A program made the position numbers and the translations under genes. From Desulfarculus baarsii DSM 2075 (lineage in GTDB: Bacteria; Desulfobacterota; Desulfarculia; Desulfarculales; Desulfarculaceae), in assembly GCF_000143965.1 (NCBI RefSeq), contig NC_014365.1:268501-332500 (forward strand): a stretch of 64,000 nt of DNA, given 5' to 3'. Of this stretch, positions 38,731-49,275 are shown piece by piece (within the stretch, counting starts at the first letter, position 1; the number at the start of each line of letters is the position of its first letter). The notes under the pieces were generated by a model. The model was not told where the DNA came from. It worked only from the letters and a program-made list of their open reading frames with translations, and searched no databases.

Positions 38731-39573
38731 TCAGCGGCGGGGGCTGATGACCACTTTTTTCAGTTCGCCACGGCCCCGCGAAATGGTGCTGATGCCCGCC
38801 TCGGCGCGCAGGGCCATGTGCACGATGCGCCGCTCGGGCGCGCAGATGGGCCCCAACGACACGGGCCGGCCGGTGGCCCGGGCCTTGTCGGCCAGGCGCA
38901 GGGCCAGCTCTTCCAGCGACTGCCGGCGGCGGCGACGATAACCGCCGGCGTCGACATGCACGCGCACGGGCCGGCCGTGCTTGTGGCTGACAATGCGCGT
39001 GGTCAGGTATTGCAGGGCCTCCAGGGTCTGGCCCCGGCGGCCGATGAGCACGCCGGCCTCGTCGCCGCTGATATCCAACATGATGCCCTGGTCGGTGTTT
39101 TGCGCGCCGACCACGGCCTTTTCGTCCAGCGGGGCGATCAGGCGGGCCAGGACGGCCCGGGCGTCGGCGGCCACGGACTCGTCTTCCAGCCGACCCTCGA
39201 CGGCGGGCGCTTCGTCCTCGTCGTCGAAAAAGCCGCCGCCTTCGCCATCGGTCTCGGCCACCGCCAGTTCGGACTCATCGACGAGCGCCTCGACCACCTC
39301 GCCGGCCACGGCCGGGGTCTGGCCCGGCGACGCGGGGGCGGGCCTGGTCGCGCCCGAGAGGTCGGCCATCATCTCGGCCAGCTCGTCGCCCGAGCTGTCG
39401 GGCAGGGGCCGCGCGCGCACCACGGCCTTTTTGGCCCCGAACAGGCCGAACAGGCCGCCGGAGCCGGCATGGACCACCTCCACGTGCAGCCGGTCGAGGG
39501 GCAGGGCAAAGTGTTGTTGGGCCTTCAGCAGGGCGTCTTCGGTATTTTTACCTGTAAATTCAGCAAATTCCAT
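38731..39573 (-). CDS. khpB: RNA-binding protein KhpB/Jag (Jag-N, KH, R3H domains)
   Basis: A 280-residue RNA-binding protein, also called EloR or SpoIIIJ-associated protein. Jag-N is at 1-55 (MEFAEFTGKNTEDALLKAQQ, GLFGLFGAKKA). An acidic linker of about 80 residues follows. The KH domain has the modified loop VLIGRRGQTLEALQYL, and the R3H motif lies in RRIVHMALRAE. It probably binds RNA and influences cell wall growth. The start at 39573 follows AAGGA that overlaps the end of yidC 4 bases away, a normal pairing. Confidence 0.93.
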   Translation of the reverse strand: MEFAEFTGKNTEDALLKAQQHFALPLDRLHVEVVHAGSGGLFGLFGAKKAVVRARPLPDSSGDELAEMMADLSGATRPAPASPGQTPAVAGEVVEALVDESELAVAETDGEGGGFFDDEDEAPAVEGRLEDESVAADARAVLARLIAPLDEKAVVGAQNTDQGIMLDISGDEAGVLIGRRGQTLEALQYLTTRIVSHKHGRPVRVHVDAGGYRRRRRQSLEELALRLADKARATGRPVSLGPICAPERRIVHMALRAEAGISTISRGRGELKKVVISPRR

Positions 39574-39577
39574 GTCG

Positions 39578-41218
39578 TTAATCCTTGCGGCGGTTGACCA
39601 GCCACTGCTGCCCGATGCCCAGAAGGTTCTGCACGAACCAGTACAAAACCAGGCCCGAGGGGAAGTTGATGAACATCACCGTGAAGATGACCGGCATGAG
39701 CATCATCATCTTCTGCTGGGTCGGGTCGCCGGTGGCGGGGCTCATCTTTTGGGTGATGAACATCGACGCGCCCATCAAGAGGGTCAACACCGGTATGCCA
39801 TCGCCGACAAAAGGAATCTCGAAACCGATGGGCAGGCGGTCCGGGGCCGAAAGGTCGTTGATCCACAGCCAGAACGGCGCGTGGCGCAGCTCGATGGAGG
39901 AGCCCAGCACCTTGTAGAAGGCGATAAACACCGGAACCTGGGCCAGCATGGGCAGGCAGCCGCCCAGGGGGTTGACCTTGTAGGTCTTGTAGAGCTGCAT
40001 GACCTGCTGGTTCATCTCTTGCTTGTCGTCTTTGTACTTCTCGCGGATCTTGGCTATCTGCGGCTGAAGCTTCTGCATCTTCTTCATCGACTCGTAGCTC
40101 TTGTTCTGCAGCGGCCAGAACAGCAGCTTGATCAGCACGGTGATGATGATGATGGCCACGCCGTAGTTGTTGACGTAATCGTGGAAGAAATTGAGGCCGG
40201 CCAGCATGGGCTTGGCGATGACGTCGAACCAGCCGAAGTCCACGGCCATGGCCAGCGAGTGTCCCAGGGGCTCCAGGACATGCAGCTCCTTGGGGCCGTA
40301 GTAGACCAGAAACTTGAGGTCCAGGCTCTGGCCGGCGTCCATGGGCAAAAGCGGGCTGACCAGGGTGGCGGTCATCAGCTTGGCGTCGGCCCAGCCGCGC
40401 GCGGAAGGCTTGCCCTGGGCCACGGCCGGCCAGGACTCGGGAGCCACCGCGCCCATGAAGTAGGGGATGCTCAGCGTCAGGCAGTCGATGGGCCCGGCCA
40501 CCACCGGCGAGTCTTCCAGGTCGCCGTGGTCCAGTTCCTCCAGGCTGCCGCCGGCCACCACCTGCGAGCCGGTGAAGGCGTAGGAGTTGGCGTGCATCTT
40601 GGAGACGTACTCGGCCAGGATCAGCTCCGGGGTCAGCTCGATGCGGCCGGCGTTTTTGTTTTGCAGGCTGACGCTGAGCTGAAAGGCGTGGGAGTCGGGC
40701 CGGAAGGTGTAGGTCTTGACGACCCGCACGCCGGCGCTTTCGGCGCTGAAGCTGAGACTTTGGCCGGCGGCGGTGACCTCCAGGCGCTGGGCGCTGGCCT
40801 GGAAGGGTCGTTGGGCCAGATGGGGATCGAGCTTGACCAGGGCCAGGCCCAGGGCGTAGGGCTCGCTATCGGCCAGATCCAACAGGACCATCTCACCGCC
40901 CTGTTGGCCGGGTTTGGCGAAATAGTCCTTGAGCACCACCTTGCGCAGGGCCCCGCCCTTGGTCGAGAAAGTGGCGCGCATCAACGGAGTTTCGACGACA
41001 ACGTCTTGATAGGCCGGCATGACCTGGGGCGCGGGGGCCGGCGCGGGCATGGCCGCCGGGGCCGGCGCGGCGGCCGTGGCTTGGGCGGTCTGGGCGGGGG
41101 TGGCCGTGGGCGCGGGGGCTTGCTTGGGCTCGGGTGGCATGACGAAAGTGGTCCAGGCGAACAGCACGGCCACGCTGATGACCAGGGCCAACACTACGCG
41201 TTTGGCGTCGGAGTCCAT
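39578..41218 (-). CDS. yidC: membrane protein insertase YidC
   Basis: Inserts and folds inner-membrane proteins alone or with SecYEG. The 546-residue protein is the long gram-negative form: an N-terminal membrane anchor (VVLALVISVAVLFAWTTFV), a Pro/Ala/Thr linker, a large periplasmic domain, and a C-terminal five-helix core (MKKMQKLQPQIAKIREKYKD, NPLGGCLPMLAQVPVFIAFY). The ATG at 41218 is chosen with AAGGTG upstream; an in-frame GTG at 41230 is the alternative. Confidence 0.96.
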   Translation of the reverse strand: MDSDAKRVVLALVISVAVLFAWTTFVMPPEPKQAPAPTATPAQTAQATAAAPAPAAMPAPAPAPQVMPAYQDVVVETPLMRATFSTKGGALRKVVLKDYFAKPGQQGGEMVLLDLADSEPYALGLALVKLDPHLAQRPFQASAQRLEVTAAGQSLSFSAESAGVRVVKTYTFRPDSHAFQLSVSLQNKNAGRIELTPELILAEYVSKMHANSYAFTGSQVVAGGSLEELDHGDLEDSPVVAGPIDCLTLSIPYFMGAVAPESWPAVAQGKPSARGWADAKLMTATLVSPLLPMDAGQSLDLKFLVYYGPKELHVLEPLGHSLAMAVDFGWFDVIAKPMLAGLNFFHDYVNNYGVAIIIITVLIKLLFWPLQNKSYESMKKMQKLQPQIAKIREKYKDDKQEMNQQVMQLYKTYKVNPLGGCLPMLAQVPVFIAFYKVLGSSIELRHAPFWLWINDLSAPDRLPIGFEIPFVGDGIPVLTLLMGASMFITQKMSPATGDPTQQKMMMLMPVIFTVMFINFPSGLVLYWFVQNLLGIGQQWLVNRRKD

Positions 41219-41257
41219 ATATTTCTGCACCTTGGATGGGGCCCGGGGCCGCTGGCC

Positions 41258-41473
41258 CTAGGCCGGATCGTAACCGCCGGGATGGAATGGGTGACACTTG
41301 GCCAGCCGGATGGCGGCCTTGGCGCAGCCGCGCCAGAAGCCGTATTTTCGCAGGGCGTCGAGGGCGTAGTCGGAGCAGGTGGGCAAAAAGCGGCACTGGC
41401 GGCCCAACAGCGGGCTGAGCGTGAGCTGATAGGCCCGCACCAGCAGCCAGGCCAGGCCGGCGGCCCAGCCCAT
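41258..41473 (-). CDS. yidD: membrane protein insertion efficiency factor YidD
   Basis: A 71-residue amphipathic protein that assists YidC-dependent insertion. The conserved core is present: [20 protein letters not shown], then [16 protein letters not shown] and [11 protein letters not shown]. Its start ATG lies 2 bases after the rnpA stop, so translation is coupled. Confidence 0.93.
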   Translation of the reverse strand: MGWAAGLAWLLVRAYQLTLSPLLGRQCRFLPTCSDYALDALRKYGFWRGCAKAAIRLAKCHPFHPGGYDPA

Positions 41474-41475
41474 GC

Positions 41476-41850
41476 CTAGGGGCGGCAGCCAGCGGCCGAG
41501 CCGGCGCTGATTTTGCCAAAAGCCTCGCGTAGTTGCCGCCAGACGGACGAAAAATCCTGCCGATCGGCGCCACGCTGGACGATGACCAGCACGTCCACCG
41601 CCGGCGGCAGCAGCTCGCCCGAGCGCCGGAAAACCTCCCGCGCCAGGCGCTTGACCCGGTTGCGCCCAACCGCTCCGGCCACCTTGCGGCTGACGGTCAG
41701 CCCCAGCCTGGCCGGCCCCGGCGGGCCCGCTTTCCACACCACCAAAAAATGGTCGCACCTGTGCCTGCGGGCCCCGTTCCTCATCTGAAGAAACTGGCCC
41801 CGCGAGCGAAGGCGCGCCCGTTTGGGGAAAGACTGCCCCTGCGAAATCAT
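41476..41850 (-). CDS. rnpA: ribonuclease P protein component
   Basis: The 124-residue protein subunit of RNase P, which matures tRNA 5' ends with its RNA partner. It shows the RNR motif as [17 protein letters not shown] and the N-terminal [18 protein letters not shown]. The start at 41850 follows rpmH by 15 bases and has only a weak ribosome site. Confidence 0.94.
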   Translation of the reverse strand: MISQGQSFPKRARLRSRGQFLQMRNGARRHRCDHFLVVWKAGPPGPARLGLTVSRKVAGAVGRNRVKRLAREVFRRSGELLPPAVDVLVIVQRGADRQDFSSVWRQLREAFGKISAGSAAGCRP

Positions 41851-41865
41851 TCCGGTCTGGTGGAA

Positions 41866-42000
41866 TCACACCGAGAGCCTGGCCCTGCCCTTGGCCCGAC
41901 GACGGGCCAGCACGGCGCGGCCGGCCTTGCTGCGGCTGCGGACCAGAAAACCGTGGGTGCGCTTGCGCTTGAGATTGCTGGGCTGGAAGGTTCGTTTCAT
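41866..42000 (-). CDS. rpmH: 50S ribosomal protein L34
   Basis: The 44-residue L34: [20 protein letters not shown], then [19 protein letters not shown] and a short tail. It heads the rpmH-rnpA-yidD-yidC-khpB-mnmE-rsmG cluster and has a strong promoter candidate about 155 bases upstream. Confidence 0.98.
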   Translation of the reverse strand: MKRTFQPSNLKRKRTHGFLVRSRSKAGRAVLARRRAKGRARLSV

Positions 42001-42154
42001 TTTTCGACTCACTTTTGGCGCGGTTGCAAAAAACGGGCGCTACTGGCGAAACGGCATTGCTCACGGCCGCGGCGCGGCCCACGCCCAAGGGGCGCATCCT
42101 CCTTCGGCGCGGCCCTTGGCCCACGCCCGCAGCGGACGGCCCGACAAATAGGGA

Positions 42155-42183
42155 ATTTAACCATAAGCCATGTGTGCTGTCAA
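42155..42183 (-). promoter_or_regulatory. candidate rpmH promoter
   Basis: On the minus strand a perfect -35 TTGACA and -10 TTAAAT are separated by 17 bases. Confidence 0.75.
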
Positions 42184-42286
42184 ACCGATCGGCGCTTGCG
42201 CGACCGGCCCAAGGCCGGTAGTCTTTATACCGTAAACCCGCCAAATCGCAAATTTTTGGTTGCCGGCCGGCGGGTGGTCTGTTACC

Positions 42287-42316
42287 TTGTGCGGCGACAA
42301 GTCGTTTGATTATACT
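42287..42316 (+). promoter_or_regulatory. candidate mreB promoter
   Basis: TTGTGC and TTATAC/TATACT at 17-18 bases spacing, ending 44 bases before the mreB start. Confidence 0.55.
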
Positions 42317-42323
42317 GGGCTAG

Positions 42324-43418
<1,095 letters not shown>

Positions 43419-43487
43419 CGCAAGACCACCGCCGGCCGGAGGGTGGCCTTGCCCCCCGGCCGGCCCGCACAAAGCCCGAGGCGACGC

Positions 43488-44315
43488 GTGAGCTTCTTCC
43501 GGCGCAACCGCTTTTCCCTGACGATCATCGTCCTGGTCCTGTCGGCGCTGGCGTTTTTTTCCTACAACGCCGGCCGCCCGGGCGCTTCGCCCGGCGTGGG
43601 GCGCTATCTGGTGGAGATCATCGCCCCGGCCCAGAAGGTCGTCACGGCGGTGGGCGACTTCATCGAAAACGTCTGGCGGCGCTACTTCGCCCTGGTCCAG
43701 GCGGCCAAGGAGAACGAAAAGCTTTCGTCGCTGGTCGACCAGATGCGCCAGGAAGTGGCCACCATGGAGGAGATGCGCCTGGAGAACGAGCGCCTGCGCG
43801 GGCTGCTGGGCCTGGAAGAGCGCACCCCCGAGCCCATGGTGGCCGCCCAGGTCGTCGGCGGCGATCCTTCCGGCTATTTCCGCACGGTGCTCATCGACCG
43901 CGGCGATGTCGGCGGCGTGGCCGCCACCATGCCCGTGGTCAACGCCGCCGGCGTGGTCGGCCGCGTGGTCTGGACCGGCCCCAACTACGCCAAGGTTCTA
44001 TTGCTCACCGACCACAACTCGGGCGTGGACGTGCTGGTGCAGCGCACCAGGGCGCGGGGCGTGGTCCAGGGCGCGGGGCGCGACCTGCTCAAGCTCAAAT
44101 ACCTGCTGCACTCCGAGGAGGTCCGCCCGGGCGACAAGCTGATCACCAGCGGCGTGGAGGGCGTCTTCCCCAAGGGCCTGCTGGTGGGTTACGTGCTCAG
44201 CGCCAAGGCCACCGACAAGGGCGTGTTCCTGGACGTGGAGGCCCGCCCGGCGGTGGACTTCAACCGGCTGGAAGACGTGGTGGTGATCCTGGCCGGCCGC
44301 AAGTTGCCGGAGTAG
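43488..44315 (+). CDS. mreC: rod shape-determining protein MreC
   Basis: A 275-residue bitopic protein of the elongasome. One N-terminal membrane helix (SLTIIVLVLSALAFFSYNA) is followed by a coiled coil (about 55-100) and a periplasmic beta domain with GVVGRVVWTGPNYAKVLLLT and VEGVFPKGLLVGYV. The GTG at 43488 is preferred because GAGG lies 7 bases upstream. Confidence 0.94.
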   Translation: MSFFRRNRFSLTIIVLVLSALAFFSYNAGRPGASPGVGRYLVEIIAPAQKVVTAVGDFIENVWRRYFALVQAAKENEKLSSLVDQMRQEVATMEEMRLENERLRGLLGLEERTPEPMVAAQVVGGDPSGYFRTVLIDRGDVGGVAATMPVVNAAGVVGRVVWTGPNYAKVLLLTDHNSGVDVLVQRTRARGVVQGAGRDLLKLKYLLHSEEVRPGDKLITSGVEGVFPKGLLVGYVLSAKATDKGVFLDVEARPAVDFNRLEDVVVILAGRKLPE

Positions 44316-44317
44316 CC

Positions 44318-44950
44318 ATGTCGCGTTGGAACGAAGGCCCCGGCGAGGGCCATCAGGGCGAGGGCCGCGACTGGACGGCCGCCGCCGGCCTGGCCGTGGA
44401 GAGCGGCGGCGGCCGCGGGGTGGTGCTGCGCTGGCCGCGGGCGCTGGCCACGTTGATCATGGGCTATGTCATCGTGGCGCTTTCGCCCACGCTATTCGAC
44501 TGGTGGAGCGTGGGGCCGTTGCAGTTGCAGCCGCTGGTGGTGGTCGTCGTCTCGGCGGGCTTTCGCCTGCCGTTGTGGCCGGCCGCGGCCCTGACCCTGT
44601 TTTTGGGCTATCTCACCGACCTCTGCTCGGGGCCGCCCCTGGGCATGCAGATGACCTCCTACGTGGTTGTTTTGTGCGCCTGCGCGGTGGCCGAGCGCAA
44701 GCTCGACATCAGCTCGTGGGCCTTGCAGATGCTGGCCGTGGGCCTGATGTCGTTGTTGCAGCAGGCGCTGGTGCTCACGGGCATGGCCCTGATGCACGAA
44801 GTCGGCGATCCGCTGGTGGAGCTGGCGGCCATGACCGTGGGCCACGCCTTGCTCTGCGCGCTGACGGCGCCGTTGTTTTTCGCCGCGCTGGAGGGGCTGG
44901 TGCGGCTGATCTCGCGGGTTTCGCCTTCGAGCGGCAAGGGCGGCCAGTGA
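44318..44950 (+). CDS. mreD: rod shape-determining protein MreD
   Basis: A 210-residue multi-pass membrane protein with about five helices after a hydrophilic 35-residue N-terminus. The helices include ALATLIMGYVIVALSPTLF, LPLWPAAALTLFLGYLTDL and ALVLTGMALMHEV. The unusually polar, Gly-rich start (MSRWNEGPGEGHQGEGRDW) is longer than in E. coli. The ATG lies 2 bases after the mreC stop. Identity rests on context and membrane pattern. Confidence 0.85.
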   Translation: MSRWNEGPGEGHQGEGRDWTAAAGLAVESGGGRGVVLRWPRALATLIMGYVIVALSPTLFDWWSVGPLQLQPLVVVVVSAGFRLPLWPAAALTLFLGYLTDLCSGPPLGMQMTSYVVVLCACAVAERKLDISSWALQMLAVGLMSLLQQALVLTGMALMHEVGDPLVELAAMTVGHALLCALTAPLFFAALEGLVRLISRVSPSSGKGGQ

Positions 44951-46929
44951 TGGGCGCCTGGGGCGAAAAGCGCGCGCGCCGCGGCCTGAGCCGCAACAAG
45001 GCCATCGACCCCGGTGAGATTCCCCAGGTGCGGCGGGCGCTTTTTGCCGCGGCGGCGTTGGTGGGCCTGGCCATGGCCGTGCTGGTGGGGAGGCTGTGGT
45101 ACCTGCAGGTGCTGCACGGCGAGGAGTTTCGCCTGCTTAGCGAAAACAATCGCGTGCGCCTGGTGGACGTGCCGCCCAGCCGCGGCCTGATCTTCGACTG
45201 CAAGCGCCGCCTGCTGGCCGACAACCGGCCCACCTTCACCCTGGTGGCCGTGCCCGAGGACGTGCCGGATTGGGATCTGCTGACCCGACGCCTGCACGCC
45301 CTGATCGGCATCACGCCCCAGGAGGTCGCCGACGCCCGCAAGGCCGCCCGCGGCGCGCCGCCGTTCAAGGCCATGCGCCTGCGCTCCAACCTGGACCGCG
45401 ACCAGTTGGCCAACCTGGAGACGTTTCAATACGAGCTGCCCGGCGTCAAGGTGATGGTGGAGTATCGCCGGGCCTATCTGGCGGCCAAGGAGACGGCCCA
45501 CGTCATCGGCTACCTGGGCGAGATCAACGCCGAGGAGCTGAAAAAGGCCCCGCGCGAGCTTTATCGCATGGGCGACTACGTGGGCCGCGACGGCCTGGAG
45601 CGCAGCCGCGACCGGGTGCTGCACGGCGCGCGCGGCGTGCGTCAGGTCGAGGTCGACGCCGTCGGCCGCGAACTGAAGGTCCTCAGCGACAAGCCCGAGC
45701 GGCCCGGCCACGACCTGATCCTGACCCTGGACCTGGATCTGCAAAAGGCCGCGGCCGTGGGCATGGGCCAGCAGGTCGGGGCGGTGGTGGCCCTCAACCC
45801 CAAAAACGGCCAGGTTCTGTGCATGTATTCGGCCCCCAGCTTCGACCAGAACTCCTTCGTGCTGGGCATGAGCGGCGCCCAGTGGCAGGCCCTGTCCAAG
45901 GATCCCATGCACCCGCTCAAGCACCGGGCCATCAGCGGCGTCTATCCGCCGGGCTCGACCTACAAGATCATCACCTCGGCGGCCGGGCTCAGCGAAGGGG
46001 TCATCAACAAGGACACGCTCTATTTCTGCTCGGGCCAGATGTCGCTGGGCCGGCGCACCTACAAGTGCTGGGCCCACAAGCGCGGCGGCCACGGCAGCGT
46101 CAACCTGCACAAGGCCCTGCGCGAGTCGTGCGACGTCTATTACTATAGGGTGGGCAAAAGCCTGGGCGTCGACCGTCTGGCCAAATACGCCCGGGCCTTT
46201 GGCCTGGGCCGCGCCAGCGGCGTGCCGCTGCCCCACGAATCATCGGGGTTGATCCCCGACAGCGCCTGGAAGCGCAAGCGTTTCGGCGAGCCGTGGCAGG
46301 AGGGCGAAACCCTTTCGGTGGCCATCGGCCAGGGTTTCAACCTGACCACGCCCCTGCAACTGGCGCGCATGGTCGCGGTGGTGGCCAATGGCGGCCGGCT
46401 GGTGACGCCCACGCTGGTGGCGGCGGTGGTGCGGCCCGATGGCGGCGAGCCGGTGCCCGAGCCGCCGGGCATGATCAGCCGGACGCCCGTCTCCGATGAG
46501 CACCTGAAGCTGATTCACGAAGGCCTGGTGGCGGTGGTCAACGAGCCCCACGGCACGGCGTCGCGGGCGCGGGTCAAGGGGGTGACCGTGGCCGGCAAGA
46601 CCGGCACGGCCCAGGTGGTGGCCCTGAAGTTCGAGCGCAAAAAAGGCGAGGAAACGCCGTGGCGCTTCCGCGATCACGCCCTTTTCGTGGCCTACGCCCC
46701 GGCCGAGGATCCGGAGATCGCCGTGTCCGTGGTGATCGAGCACGGCGGCCACGGCGGCTCCGACGCCGCCCCGGTGGCCCAGCGGGTGTTGGCCACCTAT
46801 TTTCACGGCCCACAGCCGCTGCCGGAGGACGAGGCGGCCAAGGCGGCGGAGGCCGCCGGGCGGCCGGCGGGGCAGGGGACGACGGGCCAGCCGGCGGCCC
46901 CGGAGGCGGAGGGAGTCGACGGTGATTGA
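44950..46929 (+). CDS. mrdA: penicillin-binding protein 2 (peptidoglycan transpeptidase)
   Basis: The class B PBP that crosslinks peptidoglycan during elongation with RodA. The 659-residue protein has an N-terminal membrane helix (ALFAAAALVGLAMAVLVGRL), the dimerisation domain with RGLIFDCKRRLLADNRPTF, and the transpeptidase motifs PPGSTYK (SxxK), ESCDVYYY (SxD, usual for PBP2) and AGKTGTAQ. The start ATG overlaps the mreD stop (TGATG). The Ala/Gly-rich C-terminal tail of about 30 residues is dispensable-looking. Confidence 0.97.
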   Translation: MGAWGEKRARRGLSRNKAIDPGEIPQVRRALFAAAALVGLAMAVLVGRLWYLQVLHGEEFRLLSENNRVRLVDVPPSRGLIFDCKRRLLADNRPTFTLVAVPEDVPDWDLLTRRLHALIGITPQEVADARKAARGAPPFKAMRLRSNLDRDQLANLETFQYELPGVKVMVEYRRAYLAAKETAHVIGYLGEINAEELKKAPRELYRMGDYVGRDGLERSRDRVLHGARGVRQVEVDAVGRELKVLSDKPERPGHDLILTLDLDLQKAAAVGMGQQVGAVVALNPKNGQVLCMYSAPSFDQNSFVLGMSGAQWQALSKDPMHPLKHRAISGVYPPGSTYKIITSAAGLSEGVINKDTLYFCSGQMSLGRRTYKCWAHKRGGHGSVNLHKALRESCDVYYYRVGKSLGVDRLAKYARAFGLGRASGVPLPHESSGLIPDSAWKRKRFGEPWQEGETLSVAIGQGFNLTTPLQLARMVAVVANGGRLVTPTLVAAVVRPDGGEPVPEPPGMISRTPVSDEHLKLIHEGLVAVVNEPHGTASRARVKGVTVAGKTGTAQVVALKFERKKGEETPWRFRDHALFVAYAPAEDPEIAVSVVIEHGGHGGSDAAPVAQRVLATYFHGPQPLPEDEAAKAAEAAGRPAGQGTTGQPAAPEAEGVDGD

Positions 46930-48025
46930 TCGCCGGATGATCTACAATTTCGACTGGCTGACCCTGGCCCTGGTGGTGACCCTGGCCGGCTTGGGCGTTT
47001 TGAACCTCTACTCGGCGGCCAGCTCCTTCGAGCAGGCGGGCACGCCGGTTTACGTCAAGCAGATATATTGGTTCGGCCTGGGGCTGGTGGCCATGCTGGC
47101 GGTGGCGGCAGTGGGCTATCAGCGCCTGGCCAGCCTGTCCTACGTGCTCTACGCGGTGGTGGTGGCCTTTTTGGTGGCGGTGCTGCTGTGGGGCAAGGTG
47201 GTGGGCGGCGCGCAACGCTGGCTGGTGATGGGCCCGTTGGGCCTGTTTCAGCCCTCGGAGCTGGCCCGCCTGGCCATGGTGCTGGTGCTGGCCCAATACT
47301 TCCAGCGTCACGACAACGGCCGGCCCTACACCCTGCGGCGCCTGATCATCCCGCTGGCCCTGGCCGCCGCGCCGGCGGCGCTGATCCTCAAGCAGCCAGA
47401 CCTGGGCACGGCGATCATGGTGCTGGCGGTCTCGGGCTCGGTGATCCTGATCAACGGCGTCAAGACGAGCACGCTGCTGATCTCGTCGGGTGCGGTGCTG
47501 GCGGTGCTGCCGGTGGCTTGGAACTTCCTCAAGGACTATCAGAAGCGGCGCATTTTCAGCTTCCTCGACCCGGAGGCCGACCCGCTGGGCGCGGCCTACC
47601 ACCTGATCCAGTCCAAGATCGCCGTGGGCTCGGGCCAGTTCTGGGGCAAGGGCTTCATGGCCGGCACCCAGACGCAGCTACATTTCCTGCCCGAGCAGCA
47701 CACCGACTTCGCCTTCAGCGTTTTGAACGAGGAGTGGGGCTTCGTGGGCGGCGTGCTGGTGTTGTGCCTGCTGACGGCCCTGATCCTGCGCGGCGTCCTG
47801 CAGGCCTCGCGGGCCAAGGACCGCCTGGGCCTGTTGTGCGTCATCGGCGGCACGGCGCTGATTTTCTGGCCGACGGTGATCAACGTGGCCATGATCCTGG
47901 GCCTGGCCCCGGTGGTGGGCATCCCGCTGCCGTTCGTCAGCTACGGCGGCTCGTCGATGCTGACGATCATGGCCGCGGTGGGCCTGATCCAGAGCGTGAC
48001 CATGCGGCGCTACGTGTTTCATTGA
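46922..48025 (+). CDS. rodA: peptidoglycan glycosyltransferase RodA
   Basis: SEDS-family polymerase of lipid II, partner of PBP2. The 367-residue protein has about ten membrane helices and the family motifs LKQPDLGTAIMVLAVSG, GSGQFWGKGFMAGTQTQLHF, LPEQHTDFAFSVLNEEWGFV and LPFVSYGGSSMLTIM. The GTG start overlaps mrdA by 8 bases and follows GGAGGGAG. Confidence 0.97.
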   Translation: MIDRRMIYNFDWLTLALVVTLAGLGVLNLYSAASSFEQAGTPVYVKQIYWFGLGLVAMLAVAAVGYQRLASLSYVLYAVVVAFLVAVLLWGKVVGGAQRWLVMGPLGLFQPSELARLAMVLVLAQYFQRHDNGRPYTLRRLIIPLALAAAPAALILKQPDLGTAIMVLAVSGSVILINGVKTSTLLISSGAVLAVLPVAWNFLKDYQKRRIFSFLDPEADPLGAAYHLIQSKIAVGSGQFWGKGFMAGTQTQLHFLPEQHTDFAFSVLNEEWGFVGGVLVLCLLTALILRGVLQASRAKDRLGLLCVIGGTALIFWPTVINVAMILGLAPVVGIPLPFVSYGGSSMLTIMAAVGLIQSVTMRRYVFH

Positions 48026-48036
48026 AATGGACGGGG

Positions 48037-48066
48037 GCCGCGCCGATTGGCGGGCGTTTTTGTTTT
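48037..48066 (+). terminator. weak terminator after rodA
   Basis: CGCC-GATT-GGCG forms a short stem within GCGCC...GGCGGGC, followed by GTTTTTGTTTT. Confidence 0.4.
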
Positions 48067-48194
48067 ACAACCGGCCGGCGCTCATGCAACGATATGCCTG
48101 AATCGCGGCGGATGGAGAGTGTTGCGCTTTGGCATGGTTTTCACGGCGGCCCGATGGCGGGCAAGGTGATTCGGCGCGATCTGGGAGGGACACA

Positions 48195-48590
48195 GTGAGG
48201 CGGCGGCGTGGTTCGTCCAGCGGTGAAGTCAGCGTGCTTTTAGGCGGCGCCAGCAACATCGAGGGCAAGCTCAACTTCAAGGGCCAGGCCCGGCTTGATG
48301 GCGTTTTCAAAGGCGAGATCGTCGGCGAGGGCACCTTGATCGTCGGGCCCGGGGCCAACGTGGAGGCGCGGATTCTGGCCACCGCCGTGGAGATCAGCGG
48401 CGTGGTGGTCGGCGACATCGAGGCCACCGAGCGCATCGAGCTGCGCGCGCCGGGCAAGCTGGTGGGCAACATCGTGGCCCCGTTGGTGGTCATGGACGAG
48501 GGCGTGGTCTTCGAGGGCAACTGCCGCATGGCCGGCGATGGCGGCGATTCGTCGCCAAAAGTGCGGCTTATCGCCGGCGACAACAAATAA
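48195..48590 (+). CDS. bactofilin
   Basis: A 131-residue beta-helical cytoskeletal protein of the bactofilin (DUF583) family, which forms filaments that help shape the wall. Repeated hydrophobic/Gly steps such as GKLNFKGQARLDGVFKGEIV and ISGVVVGDIEATERIELRAP give the right-handed solenoid. Basic N-terminal and polar C-terminal tails frame it. The GTG at 48195 follows GGGAGGG. Its position after rodA fits a role in cell shape. Confidence 0.92.
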   Translation: MRRRRGSSSGEVSVLLGGASNIEGKLNFKGQARLDGVFKGEIVGEGTLIVGPGANVEARILATAVEISGVVVGDIEATERIELRAPGKLVGNIVAPLVVMDEGVVFEGNCRMAGDGGDSSPKVRLIAGDNK

Positions 48591-48651
48591 GCGCGCGCAA
48601 CCGCTCGAAGTCGTAAAAGAAAGGCCCGCCGCGTCCGGCCGCAAAAAACTT

Positions 48652-48680
48652 TTGACAGTGGTTGTGAAATATTGTAGAAA
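48652..48680 (+). promoter_or_regulatory. candidate ATP synthase operon promoter
   Basis: A perfect -35 TTGACA and TAGAAA separated by 17 bases, about 160 bases before atpF'. Confidence 0.6.
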
Positions 48681-48840
48681 GTCGCAATTCGTCTAAGTGG
48701 GAACAAAGACCTTCCTTTTATGGTGCGAGGAAGCCGTGTTCCGCTGGGCGCATTCTTAACCCAGTCATGCACAAACTATAGTAGCAAGGCGGAGCCAGGG
48801 CCCACGAGGGCGCCTTGTGACCTCTGGAGAGGAAGAGCCT

Positions 48841-49275
48841 ATGATCAGCATCATTCCCGACGCCTCAGTCTTCATCCAGATCGCCAACTTCGTCGTGCTG
48901 GTTGTGGCGCTGAACTACCTGCTTTTCAAGCCTATCCGTGGCGTCATCGCCCAGCGGGCCGAAAAGATGGCCATGCTCGGCAGCGACATCGCCGCCGCCA
49001 CCGACGGCGCCCAGGCCAAGGGCGAGGCGATGAACGCCGAGCTGGCCGAGGCGCGGCGTCAGGGCCAGGCCCTGAAGGAGCAGCAGAAGGCCGAGGCCCA
49101 CAGCCAGGAGCGCTCCGTGGTCGAGGCGGCGACAAAGGAAATGGAGCAAGCCGTGGCCAAGGTCCGCGCCCAGATCGCCGAGGAGATCGGCCAGGCGCGC
49201 GAGGAGCTCAAGGCCCAGGTTCGCGGCTTCGGCCAGGATTTGGCCCAGAAGATTCTTGGGAGGAGCATCCAGTGA
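48841..49275 (+). CDS. atpF': ATP synthase b' subunit
   Basis: A stator subunit of F1Fo ATP synthase. The 144-residue protein has one membrane helix near the N-terminus (ASVFIQIANFVVLVVALNYL) followed by a long charged coiled coil, without a signal peptide. Paired with a second b-type subunit, it makes a heterodimeric stalk, as in other deltaproteobacteria. The ATG at 48841 follows GGAGAGGAAGAG. It overlaps atpF by 4 bases. Confidence 0.92.
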   Translation: MISIIPDASVFIQIANFVVLVVALNYLLFKPIRGVIAQRAEKMAMLGSDIAAATDGAQAKGEAMNAELAEARRQGQALKEQQKAEAHSQERSVVEAATKEMEQAVAKVRAQIAEEIGQAREELKAQVRGFGQDLAQKILGRSIQ